Below, in pieces: positions 52,619 through 64,000 of a DNA stretch of 64,000 bases; positions within the stretch are counted from its first letter, which is position 1; every line of letters begins with the position of its first letter. A program made the translations under genes and the position numbers. The DNA is from Heterobasidion occidentale. Its lineage: Eukaryota > Basidiomycota > Agaricomycetes > Russulales > Bondarzewiaceae. Location of the stretch: positions 62,001 to 126,000 of the forward strand of contig JBCAQO010000015.1 in NCBI GenBank assembly GCA_039111635.1. Reading direction: 5' to 3'. Below the pieces are notes generated by a model. It did not search any database, had not been told where the DNA came from, and saw nothing but the letters and a program-made list of their open reading frames with translations.

Positions 52619-54283
52619 ACAAGTCTTCGGCATTTGGCAGGTGCACCAATGTCTGAGGGTGGTTCCCTTGGATGAGCTTTGTTGAAGGTAGAAATGACAT
52701 GGGTGGGGTATCTGGTCCGATTGGCAGTGTCAATCATGTGGTCCAGCACCTGCTTGTGATAACTGTATTCCTCACCTGCACGATCTATTTTCAGGCAAAG
52801 TCAATGGGACTGCATGTGGTGCCTATCATAGTTGTGTAGAAAGCTGCACACTGTAACATCTGTTCTCTGTCTAATGCCTGTGATTGGACATCCCACAATG
52901 AGATAGCCGGCACATCCACATTCCTAGCAAAGGTGAGTGTTGGGGTCTGTGGGTGTAGAAGGAGGGAGAGATGGTGGGTAAGGCCATACATTTTTGGAGT
53001 CAGCAGCGTCCGCAGGCCATTCTTCATCTGTTGCGACAGGTACGTCCGGAAACTGGGGGATGGTTTTGTTGACAACAATAGGATAGGTGAGATTGTCGCC
53101 AAGTAGGGGAGGGGATGGGGACACAGCAGGGGGTGACTGGGGTGGTACTGGTAGTGGGTGAAGAACTTGGTGATCCTGGATGACTTGTTCAGGGTCATAA
53201 GAAGGGCTAGTGGGCCACATGAATTGAGTGGGTTTCTCGTCTCTGGGTTGAAAGGAAAGGGGATGGGTAGCTGAGAGGTTGGGAGCAGGGGAAGGTTCCG
53301 TGACTGCGGGAGGATCAACAATCATGGGTTCTGCCGGGTTCTTAATGTCAATTGGATGGAAGCCCTGCTCTTGCATGTCCGGTTGGGTCATGACCCAGGG
53401 CCTGACGTAATCCTCCGGGTTAACTCCTGTGGCCCAGTACTATTAAGGGGGAACATGTATGTTGGCAGTAATCCTTTGGGGATGTACTCCTCGATCTCTA
53501 GGTGTGACCCGTTGTATCCGACATAGCAAAACTAGCAGATTGTGTTTTCCTTGTACCTGATTTGCTCCAAGGTCTCAAGCCAAGCTTGTATAATGTGCTG
53601 CTGGAGGAGGACGGAGCTGCTGCTGTAGATCCCACCAAGTCGGAAGTTGATCATGTTGTTATAGATGGCGGGGAGGTTGATGAGTCCTTTGAAGCGGTAC
53701 AACATGACTGTCAGGTTTTTGAGGAGTGTTGCCTGATGATGATTGAGTGGCCTCAAGAATACCTGGTAGGCCTGTGCTAGAATCATTCACTGTAGATAAA
53801 AAAGGAATATGCAGGCATCTTCTAGACCTGGTTGGTTGAGGATGATGGGCTTTGTCCTCGGCGACCATGATGTGATAGATGCTGTTGGTTGAGGACAGAT
53901 CTTGGTAGAGGCGAAGGTTGTGCAACAGGCTGGGAAAGACATGGACCCAAAAGCGAGGGTTTTCATTATGAATGGTGAAAACCAATCGGGGGTCTGCAAG
54001 ATGTGGGGTCTCCATCTAAGCAGGGAAGTGTGGGATCACGAATTCTTGCAACGGATTGGCAACGTCAATGCCTTCCAAGGGAATGCCATCATTATTGTTG
54101 TTGGAGTCCAAGTAGTTGTCAATGAGCGTGGGGGTAGAAGAGACGGGGGCGATAATATAGGATGAAAGGGTTAGGAGAGAGGGCATTGGAGGTGTGGGTG
54201 GAGGACATGGTGGAGGCCACGGTAAAGTTGTTGAGAATAAAGTGAGGGGAGTAGGCAAGGAGGTGTGTGGGAGCGAGGGACAT
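52619..54283 (-). pseudogene. B2 ORF4: post-pol protein of unknown function, broken
   Basis: Homologous to B1 ORF4 from the same start (MSLAPTHLLAYS, Met at 54283) to the same end next to the polypurine tract (GAPAKCRRLV). The conserved blocks EFVIPHFPA, NENPRFWVHVFPSLLHNLRL, INFRLGGIYSSSSVLLQQ and the Cys cluster with ECGCAGYLIVGC are visible. Stops include a TAG after HFPA where B1 has Gln (CAG to TAG). Conserved length and residues in a decayed copy support ORF4 as a genuine gene of the family. Confidence 0.6.
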
Positions 54284-54335
54284 TCAAATGTAGCTGGGGA
54301 GTTGGGGAATGTCTCTGCTCAGTGTGTGGTGGCTT

Positions 54336-54500
54336 TTATACAGTGGAGGAGATGCTAATAGTGGCAGCAGCGTGAAGGGATCCAAGAACAAGGAGGATTG
54401 CGAGGGAGGTGGCAGTGAAAGCAAGAGTTGCAACGATGGTGTAAATAGCCATTGTGGATAGAGTGGGGTCTAGAGGGGTCATAGTCATTTGTCTGGCCAT
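54336..54500 (-). CDS. B2 small membrane protein (ORF3, 54 aa)
   Basis: The - strand ATG at 54500 starts MARQMTMTPLDPTLSTMAIY. A single hydrophobic helix follows at about residues 17-42, then HAAATISISSTV. It is the same length as the B1 ORF with no gap and no stop, and roughly four of five residues are identical. Much of the surrounding pol has stops. The product and role are unknown. Confidence 0.55.
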   Translation of the reverse strand: MARQMTMTPLDPTLSTMAIYTIVATLAFTATSLAILLVLGSLHAAATISISSTV

Positions 54501-54509
54501 GCCAATCCT

Positions 54510-57500
54510 CAGTTGGTCTGCTTTTTTAGCTCCTAGTATATCTGAGTCCACCAATTAGAGTTGTCCGATCGCTTCTACTGTAGCTTTGATTGAGACAAGT
54601 CTACATTGGGCTTCTTTGGTTATGCTTCTCAATCATTGATCGCCAATGGTAGCACTTTTGATCGAGGAACCAGGGGTGGCTTCTTTAGCTGCATTATTTA
54701 TTTGTTGATCTCTTCCATAATCTAGGGGATAACTAATCCAGTGGCAAGAAGTTTCTTTCCGATTGGATGCTTCTCAAGCTTTTTTTAAATTTGATCTTCT
54801 TCGGCTACTCTGTTAAGTTCCAATTTGATTATTAGGGCCAGAATGAATGCTTCCATTGCTTTGACTGCTCGAGGATGCTGGCAGTAGAAGTTGTTTATGG
54901 CTTCTTTGGCATTGGTGACATTTGCTGCAGCTTCCCAAGAGTTGTCTGATTTGGGATAGCCCTTTCATTTGATCAGGTACTGCAAGGTCTTCCATTGTCC
55001 GAAGCGTCTAGCTCTGACAATGGCTTTGACTTCAAATTCTTCTTGCCCTTGAATCAGGTCTGGGGCCAGTTTAGGGTAGTTAGGGCCATAAACCTCGTTT
55101 TCCTTGTAGGGTGTGAGTTGACTAGCATGGAAGACATCGTGAATGCACTTTTAGTTGTTGGGCAGTTTCAACTTGAAGTTGACATTTTCTATAGTGTCAG
55201 TAATTTCAAATGGCCCAAAGTGCTTGGGTCTCAGTTTCTCTGATGGTTGATCTGTGTGGATGTTCTTCCCATCTAACCATACTTGATCTCCTTTCTTGAA
55301 AGGTGGCAGGTCTGTTCCAAAATAGTTGTGCTATATCCTCATAGCTTCGGCTGCAATTTTGAGGCTGGCTTGTGCTTCTTTCCTAGCACGCTGCAGAGCT
55401 TTGGGACGAGTGTTGGCAGTGGGAACATTCATGTTTTCGATAATGGCTGGGTAAGCCTGTGGTTGATATCTATGAAGAAGTTCAAATAATAACTTCTGCG
55501 TAGCTAAGTGCTGATGAGTGTTGTGGGCATATTTCACATAAGGGATTAATCCAGCCCAATTGTCTTGTAAAGAGCTGCAGAAAGCTCTGAGGTATTGTTC
55601 TAGTTCTTGATTCATTTATTCAGTGGCACCATCTTTCTATGGATGGTAAGCTGTGCTTAAGGTGGATTTCATTCCTAATTCTTGGAGCAGGGCTTGCGCT
55701 ACTTCTGAAGCGAATTGGGTTCCTCTGTCTAATATGATTTTATCGGGTAGTCCATATTGCCTCCAGATGTTTTCTAGCAGGAGCTTGGCTGTTCCATGGG
55801 TGTCAATGGATTTCTGGCATGGTGTTATTACTGCAGTTTTGGTAAACTGGTCGGTTACTACATGTAGCGAGTCATATCCATTTGATTCTAGTAGATCTAT
55901 AATAAAATCCATGGTTATTGTTCCAAAGGGTCGATCTAGAATCTCCGTTGGTTGCAGGGGTACCATGGTAGGATGCGTGTCATTCTTGATAGATTGACAA
56001 ATAGCGCATCCTTCCATATATTGGTGGACCGTGTTTGAGATTCCAGGCCAAGTGAATTCTTGTCCTACTGCTACTAGGCTTCCTCTTTGTTCTGGATGTC
56101 CTGCTGCTAGATTGTCATGGTTTAGTTTGATGATGTCTTGACGAAGTTGTTTGTTTCGAGGAACATATATTTTTCCTCTATGAAGGACCAATCCTTCTTG
56201 TTTGTTCCATTCTTGTAACCCTTTCTTCATGCTTCGAGGTCCTAAGGTTTTGACCTTGGCTAAGGTTTCTAGTAGCCATTCATCTTTCCTGTTTTTTTCA
56301 ATAATTCATTTTCGAAGGTTGTTGTCTATTATAGTGACGCCTCTTTGTCTAGTTGCCCTAATGTGAAGTATTTGGTAGGGGTCCTAACTGTCTTCTGTAT
56401 TGACCGCATTAATTTCTGCAAAGGGTCTTTAGATTTTTTCTGTATCATTGAAAAGTTTGGGTTCCAAGAGTGTTTTGCCTAAATTGTCAAATTCTACCCC
56501 CTTTTTATGGTCTGGACACCGAGACAGACCGTCGGATTTATTAGTGACTCCCACCTTGTGCATTAATTTGTAGTTGAAACGCAAGAGGTAGAGTGACCAT
56601 CTTACTTGCTGGCGGTTCAATTTTTGGCTTAACCGGAACCATTTGAGGTTCTTGTGGTCCGTCCAGATGTTTACCGGGTAGTTGGCGCCCTCTAAGTAGT
56701 GTTGCCAAGCTTCAAAGGCTCGAATGACAGTTAGCAACTCTTTATCATAGATTGGATAGTTGTGTTTTGTTGGTGAGAGCGACTTGGAAATATAGGCACA
56801 TGGGTGCCATTTTCCATCTTTGGCAACTTTTGATAGTACTGCTCCAGTGGCAAAGTCAGAGGCATTGCATTTAATGCAGAAGGAGTTCCTTGTATCTAGC
56901 ATAAAAAGCACTGGAGGTTCTGTAAATATTCGTTTGAGCGTTTGAAACACTTCTTCGCATGCTAGGGTCCAATCCCAGCTGTGTTCCTTTTGTGTTAACT
57001 TAAATAGCAGTCGTGCTATTCTTAAGTAGTCCTTGATAAATCTGTGATAAAAATTGCAGAAACCTAAAAACAATTGCACTTCCTTGACTTTTCCAGGGGT
57101 TGGCCATTTCATGATGCTAGCCACTTTAATTAGGTCCATCTCCCAATGTCCGTGTGATATAACATATCAAAGGTAGTTGATTTTCTTTTTATGAAAATGG
57201 CATTTTGAGGTTTGTAGGTACAAATCATTGTCTTATAGGATCTGTAATACTCTTTGTACCGTTTTGATGTGATCGTCCATAGTCTTGGAGAATACTAGGA
57301 TGTTGTCCATGTAGATTGCTACTTTTCCGGCATAGATGAGGTCTTTGAAGAGGGCATTCATCATTGTTTGGAATGTTGCCGGTAAGTTGGTTAATCCAAA
57401 GAACATGACTAGGGGTTCGTACATTCCTAGATTGGTGACGAACACGGCTAGTTTCTTGCTTCCTTCTTTCATGCGTACATTGTTATATCCTGTGTTGACA

Positions 57501-58800
57501 TCCATCAGTGAGAAGTATATGGCTTCAGCTAACAGGTTTAGTAATTTTTGAATAATTGGCAGAGGATACTTGTTCTTGATTGTTATTTCATTTACCTTGC
57601 GATAATCCATTACTGGCCATAGCTTTCCATTCTTTTTCTTGATGAAGAAAAATGGAGATGCCATATGTGACTTGGATTCTCGGATGAATCCTTTCTGAAG
57701 GTTTTCATCTATGAATTTCTTGAGTTCTACTTGCTCGCCAGGGCTGAAACTATGTAGCTTGGGTTTAAGCAAGTGATTCATTCTTGATTTCGATTTTGTG
57801 ATCCCAGGGTCAAGAAAGTAGTAGCTGTCCCTTTGGTTGACCTTCAAAAACCTTTCTATAATTCCAATATTCCCTTGGTACTATTTTCTTAAAGGATAGT
57901 TCAGGTTTCCCTTTGGCGGCTTCTTCCGCAAGTCTTTGCAAGTTGGTGTGCTTTGTTTGTTTTTCTGTCGGTGCTTTGGCAGGTTTGCTTTCTTGATCCG
58001 GTGTATCGGCATATGAAAGTTCTGTGGTTTCGGTGTGATGTATGTCAATGCCTTCTTCAGAGTCGTTGTATAATTCTAGTGCCTGTAATGTTCCTATATC
58101 GAGGCATCTAATAAGATAGACTCCATCTTCTTCGAGATTATTGGAGGGAAGTGCTGGAAGTCCGTCATCATCCTCCAGAACATCTTCAGCCTATGTTGGA
58201 GCCTTGGCATTCAACCTTCGAGTTGTGAACTCCGGACTTGTAGGTATTGTCCACGGATGTGGTACTGTAGTGTTTCCCACTTGCCAGCCTAGTCTCATCT
58301 ACACATCCGTCAACACGCCCTATGTACTGCTTTTCCCAGCTTTTGCACTAGTATTGAGTATTTGTCTGTTTGCGGTACTGTTTTCATGTGCCGTATACTT
58401 GGTTTAGAACATCCTGGTTTTCTTGTGGCTTTTTTGGCTTTTACCGGTCCTCCTTTTATTTGGCAGGAGGGTGGGCATCTGGTGAAGTGCACCCTGTAGG
58501 TATGCCAGTCGACTTCTGGGTTATGTTCCAATAACCAGTTGGTTCCTAAAATGACATCCTCTCTTCTTATTTCCACAATATAGAATCTTGCTGATTCTAT
58601 ATGCGACCCTCCTTTTTTGCCTAGAGTCTATAGCTTTAGGTTGGCAAATCTTATAATGGGTTCTCCTTTAAACTCGGTATTTTGAACTATGCTGACTGGG
58701 ATAGGAGCAGGGGTTTTATGCGTGGTGATTCAATGTGCTTTTACAAAGCGAGGGTGCATGAAGATTCTGGTGGCTCCACTGTTCACTAGTGCATGAGTAG
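54510..58800 (-). pseudogene. pol: B2 pol: protease, RT, RNase H, integrase, chromodomain
   Basis: The protease end (EDVILGTNWLLEHNPEVDWH) is at 58500-58560. RT is open from 57847 to 57233 and includes MASPFFFIKKKNGKLWPVMD, FFGLTNLPATFQ and YMDNILVFS. Asn replaces the second catalytic Asp (YMDD to YMDN). RNase H (57139-56429) has IKCNASDFATGAVLSK, with Asn replacing the catalytic Asp. The integrase zinc finger and core (56230-55637) include LPDKIILDRGTQFAS and end STAYHP. The C-terminal part continues from 55615 through a chromodomain near 54900-55040. The loss of two catalytic Asp residues and many stops mark it as inactive. Confidence 0.88.
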
Positions 58801-61307
58801 TAGCTTTTCAATTCTTGCCTATGAGCATTGTCTCGAGTTGGAGTGATGGTGCACCATATGTTTTCATTTCAAAAAAATACAATACATCTAGATGTCCATG
58901 CTCTTGGTCAGCATCTTTACTGGCCAGAGGAGCGTACCAATTTCCTGCAAGAATCCTACTCTCCGCATCCATTGCTGATGGGAGAGGCCTTAAAAATTCT
59001 TCAAGTCACTAAAGGCTCGAACTTCTTTGATTTCTTCCATGCTAAGACCCATCATCATTTGGTGGATGTGGTTGACTCTGTTCTTTCCTTCTTTAATGTC
59101 TTTGTCGTCGAATTGTCCTTCGTCCATTTCTCCTTTGTGCACCGCCTTGTGTCGAGGAGGTTGGAATCTTCTCTTGGGTCAAGAAGGACAATTGTGTGCC
59201 ATGTGCCCGGGCTTCTTGCAAAAGAAGCACTTGCCTTCTTTAGCAAGTTAATCTCTTTCCGCTGGGGTAAGCTTCTTGAAACAAGTACAAACAGCATTGG
59301 CCTCCAACTCTGTGGCATCTACATCCATAGGTTTGTATTGAGGTTCCCTATTGTTACATGGGGGTGCCCTTTTGTTGTAAAGGGTACATGGAGTGTAGAT
59401 TTGAAATTTGCCCTTTTGGAGGTCATACACTCAGTCCCTTGTGACTCGCATTTATTTGTATTTCTTTGTCTTCTCAACCAGTTCATCCCATGTACCGTCT
59501 TTGGAGGAATCTTCATAAACTCCTTTAGCCAGCTCCCACTTTAGTCCCCTCAGGAAGTGGGTTTTCTTGGTTTTCTCGTCAACTCTGGCAAGCGCAGCGA
59601 GCTGTTTGAATGACTGTAGGTAGGTATTGAAGGATTATTTTCCTTGGTGTACCCTGGCTAATTTGTTGTGAGTGTCTGCTTCCTTATTGAATTCTTCGAA
59701 GTCAGTGGCTATCTTTTTGCGGACAGAGGTAAAGCCATCTGTTTCCTTCCAAGCATATTCTTCCCAGTCATTTAGTGTGTTTCTTGCTTTGGTAAAGTTC
59801 CTTGACCATATTCCAGTGGACCCTTCCTTCATGTAGGATAGAGCATAAGCAATTTTGGCGAATTCATTTGGAAAATCCTTTTTCCTGGCTAGGATCATTA
59901 GGTTGATTTCGTGAAGGAATTACTCCGTTCATTTTCTGTTTCTATTGAAGGGGTAGGCTTGGCCATAGCTGGTCCCTTGGACTCAGCACATCCAGGATTT
60001 GTCGACATTGTATTGGACAGGGGCTCTGGATCTCTAGGCAGTTCTGGATTGTTATTTGGTGTTTCAGTATACTCTGGCTTAGGGACTTGGTCTGATGTTG
60101 GTGTTTAAAAGTCTGCTTGGGAAGTGGTTTTTTGTAAGGGGGATGTGGCGGGAATTGTTTCTTCCAGGGATTCTACTTTCACTGGCTGTTTCTCTAGGTA
60201 AAGTATGTATGTGTGGTCTTGGCGAGTTACAATGCCTATCTGTCAGTGATTCAGGCTTGTTGAAGGTCTTTCTCACGATGTAGTCTGCGACCTTAGTTGT
60301 GAGTAGGTATGGTCTTGCTTTGACATGCTTTCCTTTCCAGGTGAGGAATTTGTATCGGCTTTCACCTCGCTTCTTGAAGAACCCTATGAGAAGTCCTGTG
60401 TAGTAGAAGTGTCATTTGTTCTCGTTGTAATAAAGTTGGTCCTTGTTGAAGTCTTCAGATAAGTCTTTGAAAATTTCAGCTGGGTCTGTTCTGTATTCTA
60501 GGGGATATCCCACTTGTATTTTGTCTGTAATGGTTTATTCTTTGAAGAAGAAGGGTACTGCCTATCTTCTTCCAGCTTGTAGTGCATCTTGTAGGTCTGG
60601 GTCCCTTTTGATAATTTTGTTGATGGAAATATCAATCTGATCGATGAGTTTGATGATTTTGAAGAAGGTGTGTCCTGAGATGAGGGTCCGGAGATGATAA
60701 GTTTTGTCAGCAAACTCTCCTCTTCTAATGATAAAAACAATGCCATCAATTTTGATTCTAATTGATGGAGAGTTAGATGCTTCTAGTTTGTCTTTTTAGG
60801 TAGAAAAGAAGGTCCAGCGGATGAGGACTAAGTAGTGGTCTCTGTTCTCCTAGTTCTTGACAAGTTCTGCTCTGATTCCATCTTCGTTGACGTTTCTTGC
60901 AATGGTTCTTCTAAGATTAGCAACAACGGTGGAGGGGAAGTTGTTTGGTCTTCCGTCATGTATGCCAATGGTGTTCTTTGTCCAAATAACATTGGGCTCT
61001 CTATTATCTGTGAGGGAGACAGGTGTCTTTGGTTTGTTGACAAAGCAAATCCTAGAAAACTGTTATCTAGTTTTGCTAAGGTTAATAAAGATCTCGGGTG
61101 ATTGCTATAGCCTGAATGTGGCTATTCCTGAATAAATCTTTCCTAAGTTTTGGTGTCTTGCAACTTCAATGGTTCCTGGGCCGCTAATTCTTCCTTGAAG
61201 GGTTCCTGCTTGGTTTACCCTTGGGGCAGTTGCTAAGATATTGTTTACTAATTAGAGGAAAAAGAGTTGTTGCTGGGAATCCAGCTTGAATAGGGTAGGG
61301 ATGGAAG
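58801..61307 (-). pseudogene. gag: B2 gag and its upstream coding extension
   Basis: On the - strand: the nucleocapsid region with a CCHC knuckle (CFFCKKPGH near 59190-59235), capsid parts (59898-59635: ARKKDFPNEFAKIAYALSYM) and, upstream of the gag Met, the long extension seen in B1. The extension includes KTYHLRTLISGHTFFKIIKL near 60650-60720, DPAEIFKDLSEDFNKDQLYY near 60430-60490 and GIRAELVKN near 60860-60885. Three stops are in the same codons as in B1. The segment nearest pol (58801-59050) is the protease-gag junction. Many stops are present. Confidence 0.8.
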
Positions 61308-61317
61308 AGCTCATTCA
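61308..61317 (-). promoter_or_regulatory. Primer binding site of B2 (self-priming type)
   Basis: On the - strand TGAATGAGCT lies 2 nt inside the LTR. It pairs with AGCTCGTTCA of the B LTR at all ten positions if one G-U pair is allowed. Confidence 0.55.
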
Positions 61318-61319
61318 AG

Positions 61320-61739
61320 TGTTAGGTTGGAGACCTATCACATGCACCGATGCATGAAGTGGATCCCTAGGCTAAACTTCCATAGTGTTGTAGAGCCGTA
61401 AACTCCAATAAATGAAGACAATTGATCGTCTCTGAGCCCTTCAAAGGAACTTGGGGTTGCTGTCTGCCTTGTCCTCAAAGAGGTTAAGAAGATGATCTTT
61501 GATGTCCTCTCAATGGTGAGGAGGAACTGGATGATCCTCTCCTGTCCAACAGATAACACGAGGAGGTGTCCAACTAAGAACATGGAAGGCAGCAAGGCCG
61601 GTGTAGTAGTGGGTGAATAGAGGGAGAAGAGTGAAGTGAGACGGGTCCAGTGCATTGTCAGACATGTAAGGAAGTCTCAGATCTGACAGAGATCACAAAG
61701 TGTGGGCTAGGAAGATAGCAAGACACCAGGTGCAGTGCA
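61320..61739 (-). repeat. 5' LTR of B2 (left 420 bp only)
   Basis: It starts TGTTAGGTTGGAG and matches the first part of 51810-52603. It is cut at GTGCA (61735-61739) by an inserted, reversed B LTR. Confidence 0.9.
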
Positions 61740-62389
61740 TGTTAGGACTGCGTCCTAACACGTGCTTCGCACGTGAGTGGATGGGCCGGTCAAGTGCTTC
61801 GGACTCGTTGCAGACTCGGACCGCTTTCCATGACTCCTTACCATTTACATGCTGATGCATGAACGCTGACTTCTGGTTCCTGATTCTTGATGTGGACAGA
61901 CATTGGTTCCTGACCCCCGTTCCTGGTTCTTGATTGATCGAAGATGTGGATGGACATTAGTGATCGGATTACTATACTTGGTTATATGGCATGTCGATGA
62001 GGTATTCTAGCTTACGGATCTCGATCGTTGACTTCGGTACTTAAGAAGCGCACGGACCAGATCTTGATCCTGCCCTAGACACTTCTGTACGTAAATAGCC
62101 GAGATGAGCTTCTAAGAAGCTCAGCTCGTTCACCTGTAATACACTCGATCTCTGCACTGCACCCGGCGTCTGGCTACCTTCCTAGCCCACGCTTCGTGAT
62201 CTCTGTCAGATCTGGGAAACTCTTTGCACGGTCTGACGAAGCACTGGACTCGTCTCCCTTCCCTCCCCTCCCTCTACTCATCCGCTTCTATACCGGGCTA
62301 GCTGCCTTCCGTGTTCTCAGTTGGACACCCCCTCGTGTCATCTGTTGGACAGGAGAAGATCATCCGGTTCCTCCTCATCATCGAGAAGA
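61740..62389 (+). repeat. B LTR (third B element or solo LTR) nested in B2, interrupted by A4
   Basis: It starts TGTTAGGACTGCGTCCTAACAC on the + strand, so it is opposite to B2. It follows the B LTR for ~650 bp and stops at 62389, where A4 begins. Whether it is a solo LTR or the edge of a longer element cannot be told from this window. Confidence 0.88.
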
Positions 62390-62979
62390 TGTTACGAACT
62401 GCTCGTTCAGTAACCCAAGAGTAACAGGTTCTTCCCTAGGTCGCACAGTGGACTGAGTGGTGGGCGAAGTCTTCGACTGTATCAGGCAATGATACAGGAG
62501 GGAATAATGATTGGCTCTAAGTTACACAGTGTGAGGACTGTGTAGAAACGAAGAGAATAGACTGAAGATCCTCAGCCTATTCTATGGGCCTTATATACTA
62601 TATAGGGTATAGGGTAAGAGTCCGTGTGCTTCTCCAGGTTTCCATCCTAGGAGAGCTGTGGCCGCCGTCTTTCTCTGCCGGCGCCTACTCTTGTGCTTCT
62701 CCAGTCGCACTGATCCATCATGGTGCAACGAGGTGCTTACCCGTAAGCCCTAAGCCCATGGCATGTGAATGCCTCTCATATTACTGTGTGAACCCAGTGA
62801 GCCTCATGTCCCTCTCATATAGCCTCTACCGATGTCTTGAAGAACCATCGGTCTTGTCGGCTCCTAAGGACATGCCGAATACCTTGATGTATGCTCTGTA
62901 GTGGAGCCGCCTAGCATGTGATGCTTGATCCATCGGTTAGACACGGCCGTGAAGGGCCCCGATCGGTCAAGTCATAACA
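62390..62979 (-). repeat. 3' LTR of A4
   Basis: 590 bp, TGTTACGAAC to GTCATAACA on the + strand. It includes GAGAATAGACTGAAGATCC (near 62552), the transcript-start region used in the self-priming pair. The left flank is GAAGA (62385-62389). Confidence 0.92.
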
Positions 62980-63806
62980 TTACCCCCTTTCTAGGTCCCA
63001 ACTCCTGAGGGGACTACTCGCTTGAGCTTCATCGTCATTCCACGTACAATTGCTTTCTGGTCGTCAAATAGATTGGGATGCGTCTTCCCAATATCACTTC
63101 GTTTTCTGGGGTGAAGACCAACCTACGTCGTTTACAACGCCTAGGAGTTTTCCTTCTCCGTTGAGCTGTTTGATTTGAAGTTCGGGGTACAACCACAATA
63201 CCCTGTCCCTTCTCCCGGTGTTCTTCCTTCACCGCACGTTTTGTGTGAGTACACTCCTAGAGTCAATAGGCAGCTACTCGACCAGGGCTCCCTGGTAGGT
63301 TTGATGAGCCAGTGTCATCTGGCGACGATGCAGAAAGGTGTCGTGCAAATGATTATAGGATGAAATAGAAACTCGTCTGTGGATGGGTGTGTGTCGTTCT
63401 TCTTCCAAAGTGCCGAAGGCCATGCTTCAGTGTTTCCAGGATAGATCTTCATCTCCTTGATCTCCGGTATCGAGGGGGACTCCAGGTGTGTGGGTTGATC
63501 ACTTTACTAAGGCTTAGGCCCACCAACCTATCGAGGGTGAACAGTCCTCAACTTGTTTTGAGTCCGGCAAGACCCCTTTGAAGATCCCTAACTCTGTCAG
63601 CCCCATACGGTGGCCCGTCCTGGTTAGAGATTGAGTGTTCGTCCAGAGTTTTTTTTCACAAGGGAGCGAGCATGTAGCAGCGCTCCACGTATTGAACACG
63701 AGGTAAGGACTTTGAAGAATAGACTTTGAACCCCATGGTCTTCTTGAATAGACCATGGTATCCACTTTGATGGTAATTATGCGGGGTCAGCGTAAGGTAC
63801 GTCCTG

Positions 63807-63924
63807 GTAGTTTAACGTCGTGCCGGACGTCCGCTAGTTTATCCTTAAGTCGTTGCGGACTGAGGCTAGTTTATACATAAGTCGTTGCGGACTGCCCTGC
63901 TAGTTTATGCCAAGGTCGTTGCGG
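63807..63924. repeat. ~34-bp tandem repeat in A4
   Basis: Three copies of a unit beginning GCTAGTTTAT and ending GTCGTTGCGGAC start at about 63833, 63865 and 63899. They are preceded by a diverged copy at 63807. It lies in the non-coding 3' region of the A element. Confidence 0.75.
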
Positions 63925-64000
63925 ACCTATCCATCTCCCAACGTAGGAGTACCTGTAAACAAGACAGTAGGTGTTTCTGCGCGCCGGAACATTCATCGGT

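Larger units (their letters stand above)
51810..61739 (-). mobile_element. Ty3/gypsy chromovirus B2, older copy, 5' LTR interrupted
   Basis: Same order as B1 on the - strand, with 3' LTR 51810-52603 and 5' LTR beginning at 61320. The 5' LTR is cut at 61739 by another B LTR. Compared with B1 it carries many C-to-T and G-to-A changes and more stops. The left flank is CTATC; the right flank lies outside the window. Confidence 0.92.
62390..64000 (-). mobile_element. 3' end of Ty3/gypsy element A4, continuing beyond the window
   Basis: An A LTR (62390-62979) is followed by TTACCCCCTTT (the polypurine tract complement) and about 1 kb of A-type internal sequence. Because A LTRs in this orientation have - strand genes, this is the 3' end of the element. 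The internal sequence near 63807 resembles A3 near 25708. Small - strand frames (63035-63232 and 63514-63765) have no recognised domain. Confidence 0.82.

Noticed and set aside
1..64000. CRISPR arrays, rRNA genes, bacterial-type operons
   Set aside because: No regularly spaced short repeats with unique spacers, no rRNA-like sequence and no operon structure. All repeats are LTRs or transposon ends.

Overview
The window is a nest of fungal LTR retrotransposons with no recognisable host gene. The families point to a filamentous fungus, probably a basidiomycete: two chromodomain-bearing Ty3/gypsy lineages and one Ty1/copia lineage. The species is not identifiable from the sequence, and the taxonomic call is inference from element type. 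I use private labels. A is a Ty3/gypsy chromovirus (LTR 0.58-0.65 kb, TGTTATGAC...TCATAACA). B is a second Ty3/gypsy chromovirus (LTR 0.79-0.84 kb, TGTTAGG...CCTAACA). C is Ty1/copia (LTR 0.53 kb, TGTTG...TTAACA or TCAACA). M is a non-autonomous terminal-inverted-repeat element.

Layout from left to right. A B-type protease fragment (1-153) is interrupted by element A1 (154-10472, + strand). A1 carries a gag microinversion and four insertions: a solo A LTR, a solo B LTR, an M element and a solo C LTR. Each insertion has its own target-site duplication (TSD). A1 runs into an intact copia element C1 (10473-16057, one 1428-codon gag-pol ORF). C1 joins A1 on its left to a second, oppositely oriented A element (A2, 16058-25123) on its right, without matching TSDs, so this is a recombination junction. 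A2 gag is split by copia composite C2 (17848-24178, three LTRs, frameshifted gag-pol). A single A LTR (25124-25702) is shared by A2 and a third A element, A3 (25703-42280, - strand). A3 contains a solo C LTR and the complete element B1 (29756-40761, - strand, TSD TTTAC), which itself hosts a solo B LTR. A3 is cut off by a second M copy (42281-43063).

From 43064 to 51809 the DNA is AT-rich and mostly unrecognised. It holds a solo C LTR, a decayed solo A LTR and a pair of ~1.05 kb direct repeats. A second, older B element (B2, 51810-61739) follows. Its 5' LTR is interrupted by another B LTR (61740-62389), which is interrupted by the end of a fourth A element that leaves the window (62390-64000).

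How the parts work. Ty3/gypsy elements encode Gag (capsid, CCHC knuckle) and Pol (protease, RT, RNase H, integrase, C-terminal chromodomain for targeting). A and B both place a 10-nt sequence 2 nt inside the 5' LTR that is complementary to a site 30-40 nt downstream of the LTR TATA box. This is the arrangement used for Tf1/sushi-type self-priming. Copia C instead carries a 16/17 match to the complement of the initiator-tRNA-Met anticodon arm. Both gypsy families carry extra conserved coding regions downstream of pol. B has a 54-codon membrane protein followed by a ~560-codon protein of unknown function, present in both B copies. These post-pol modules and the tRNA-like promoter inside the M elements are the least explained features here. 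C1 looks youngest (intact, CpG-rich). B2 and A1 are the most decayed, with stops that look like C-to-T changes.
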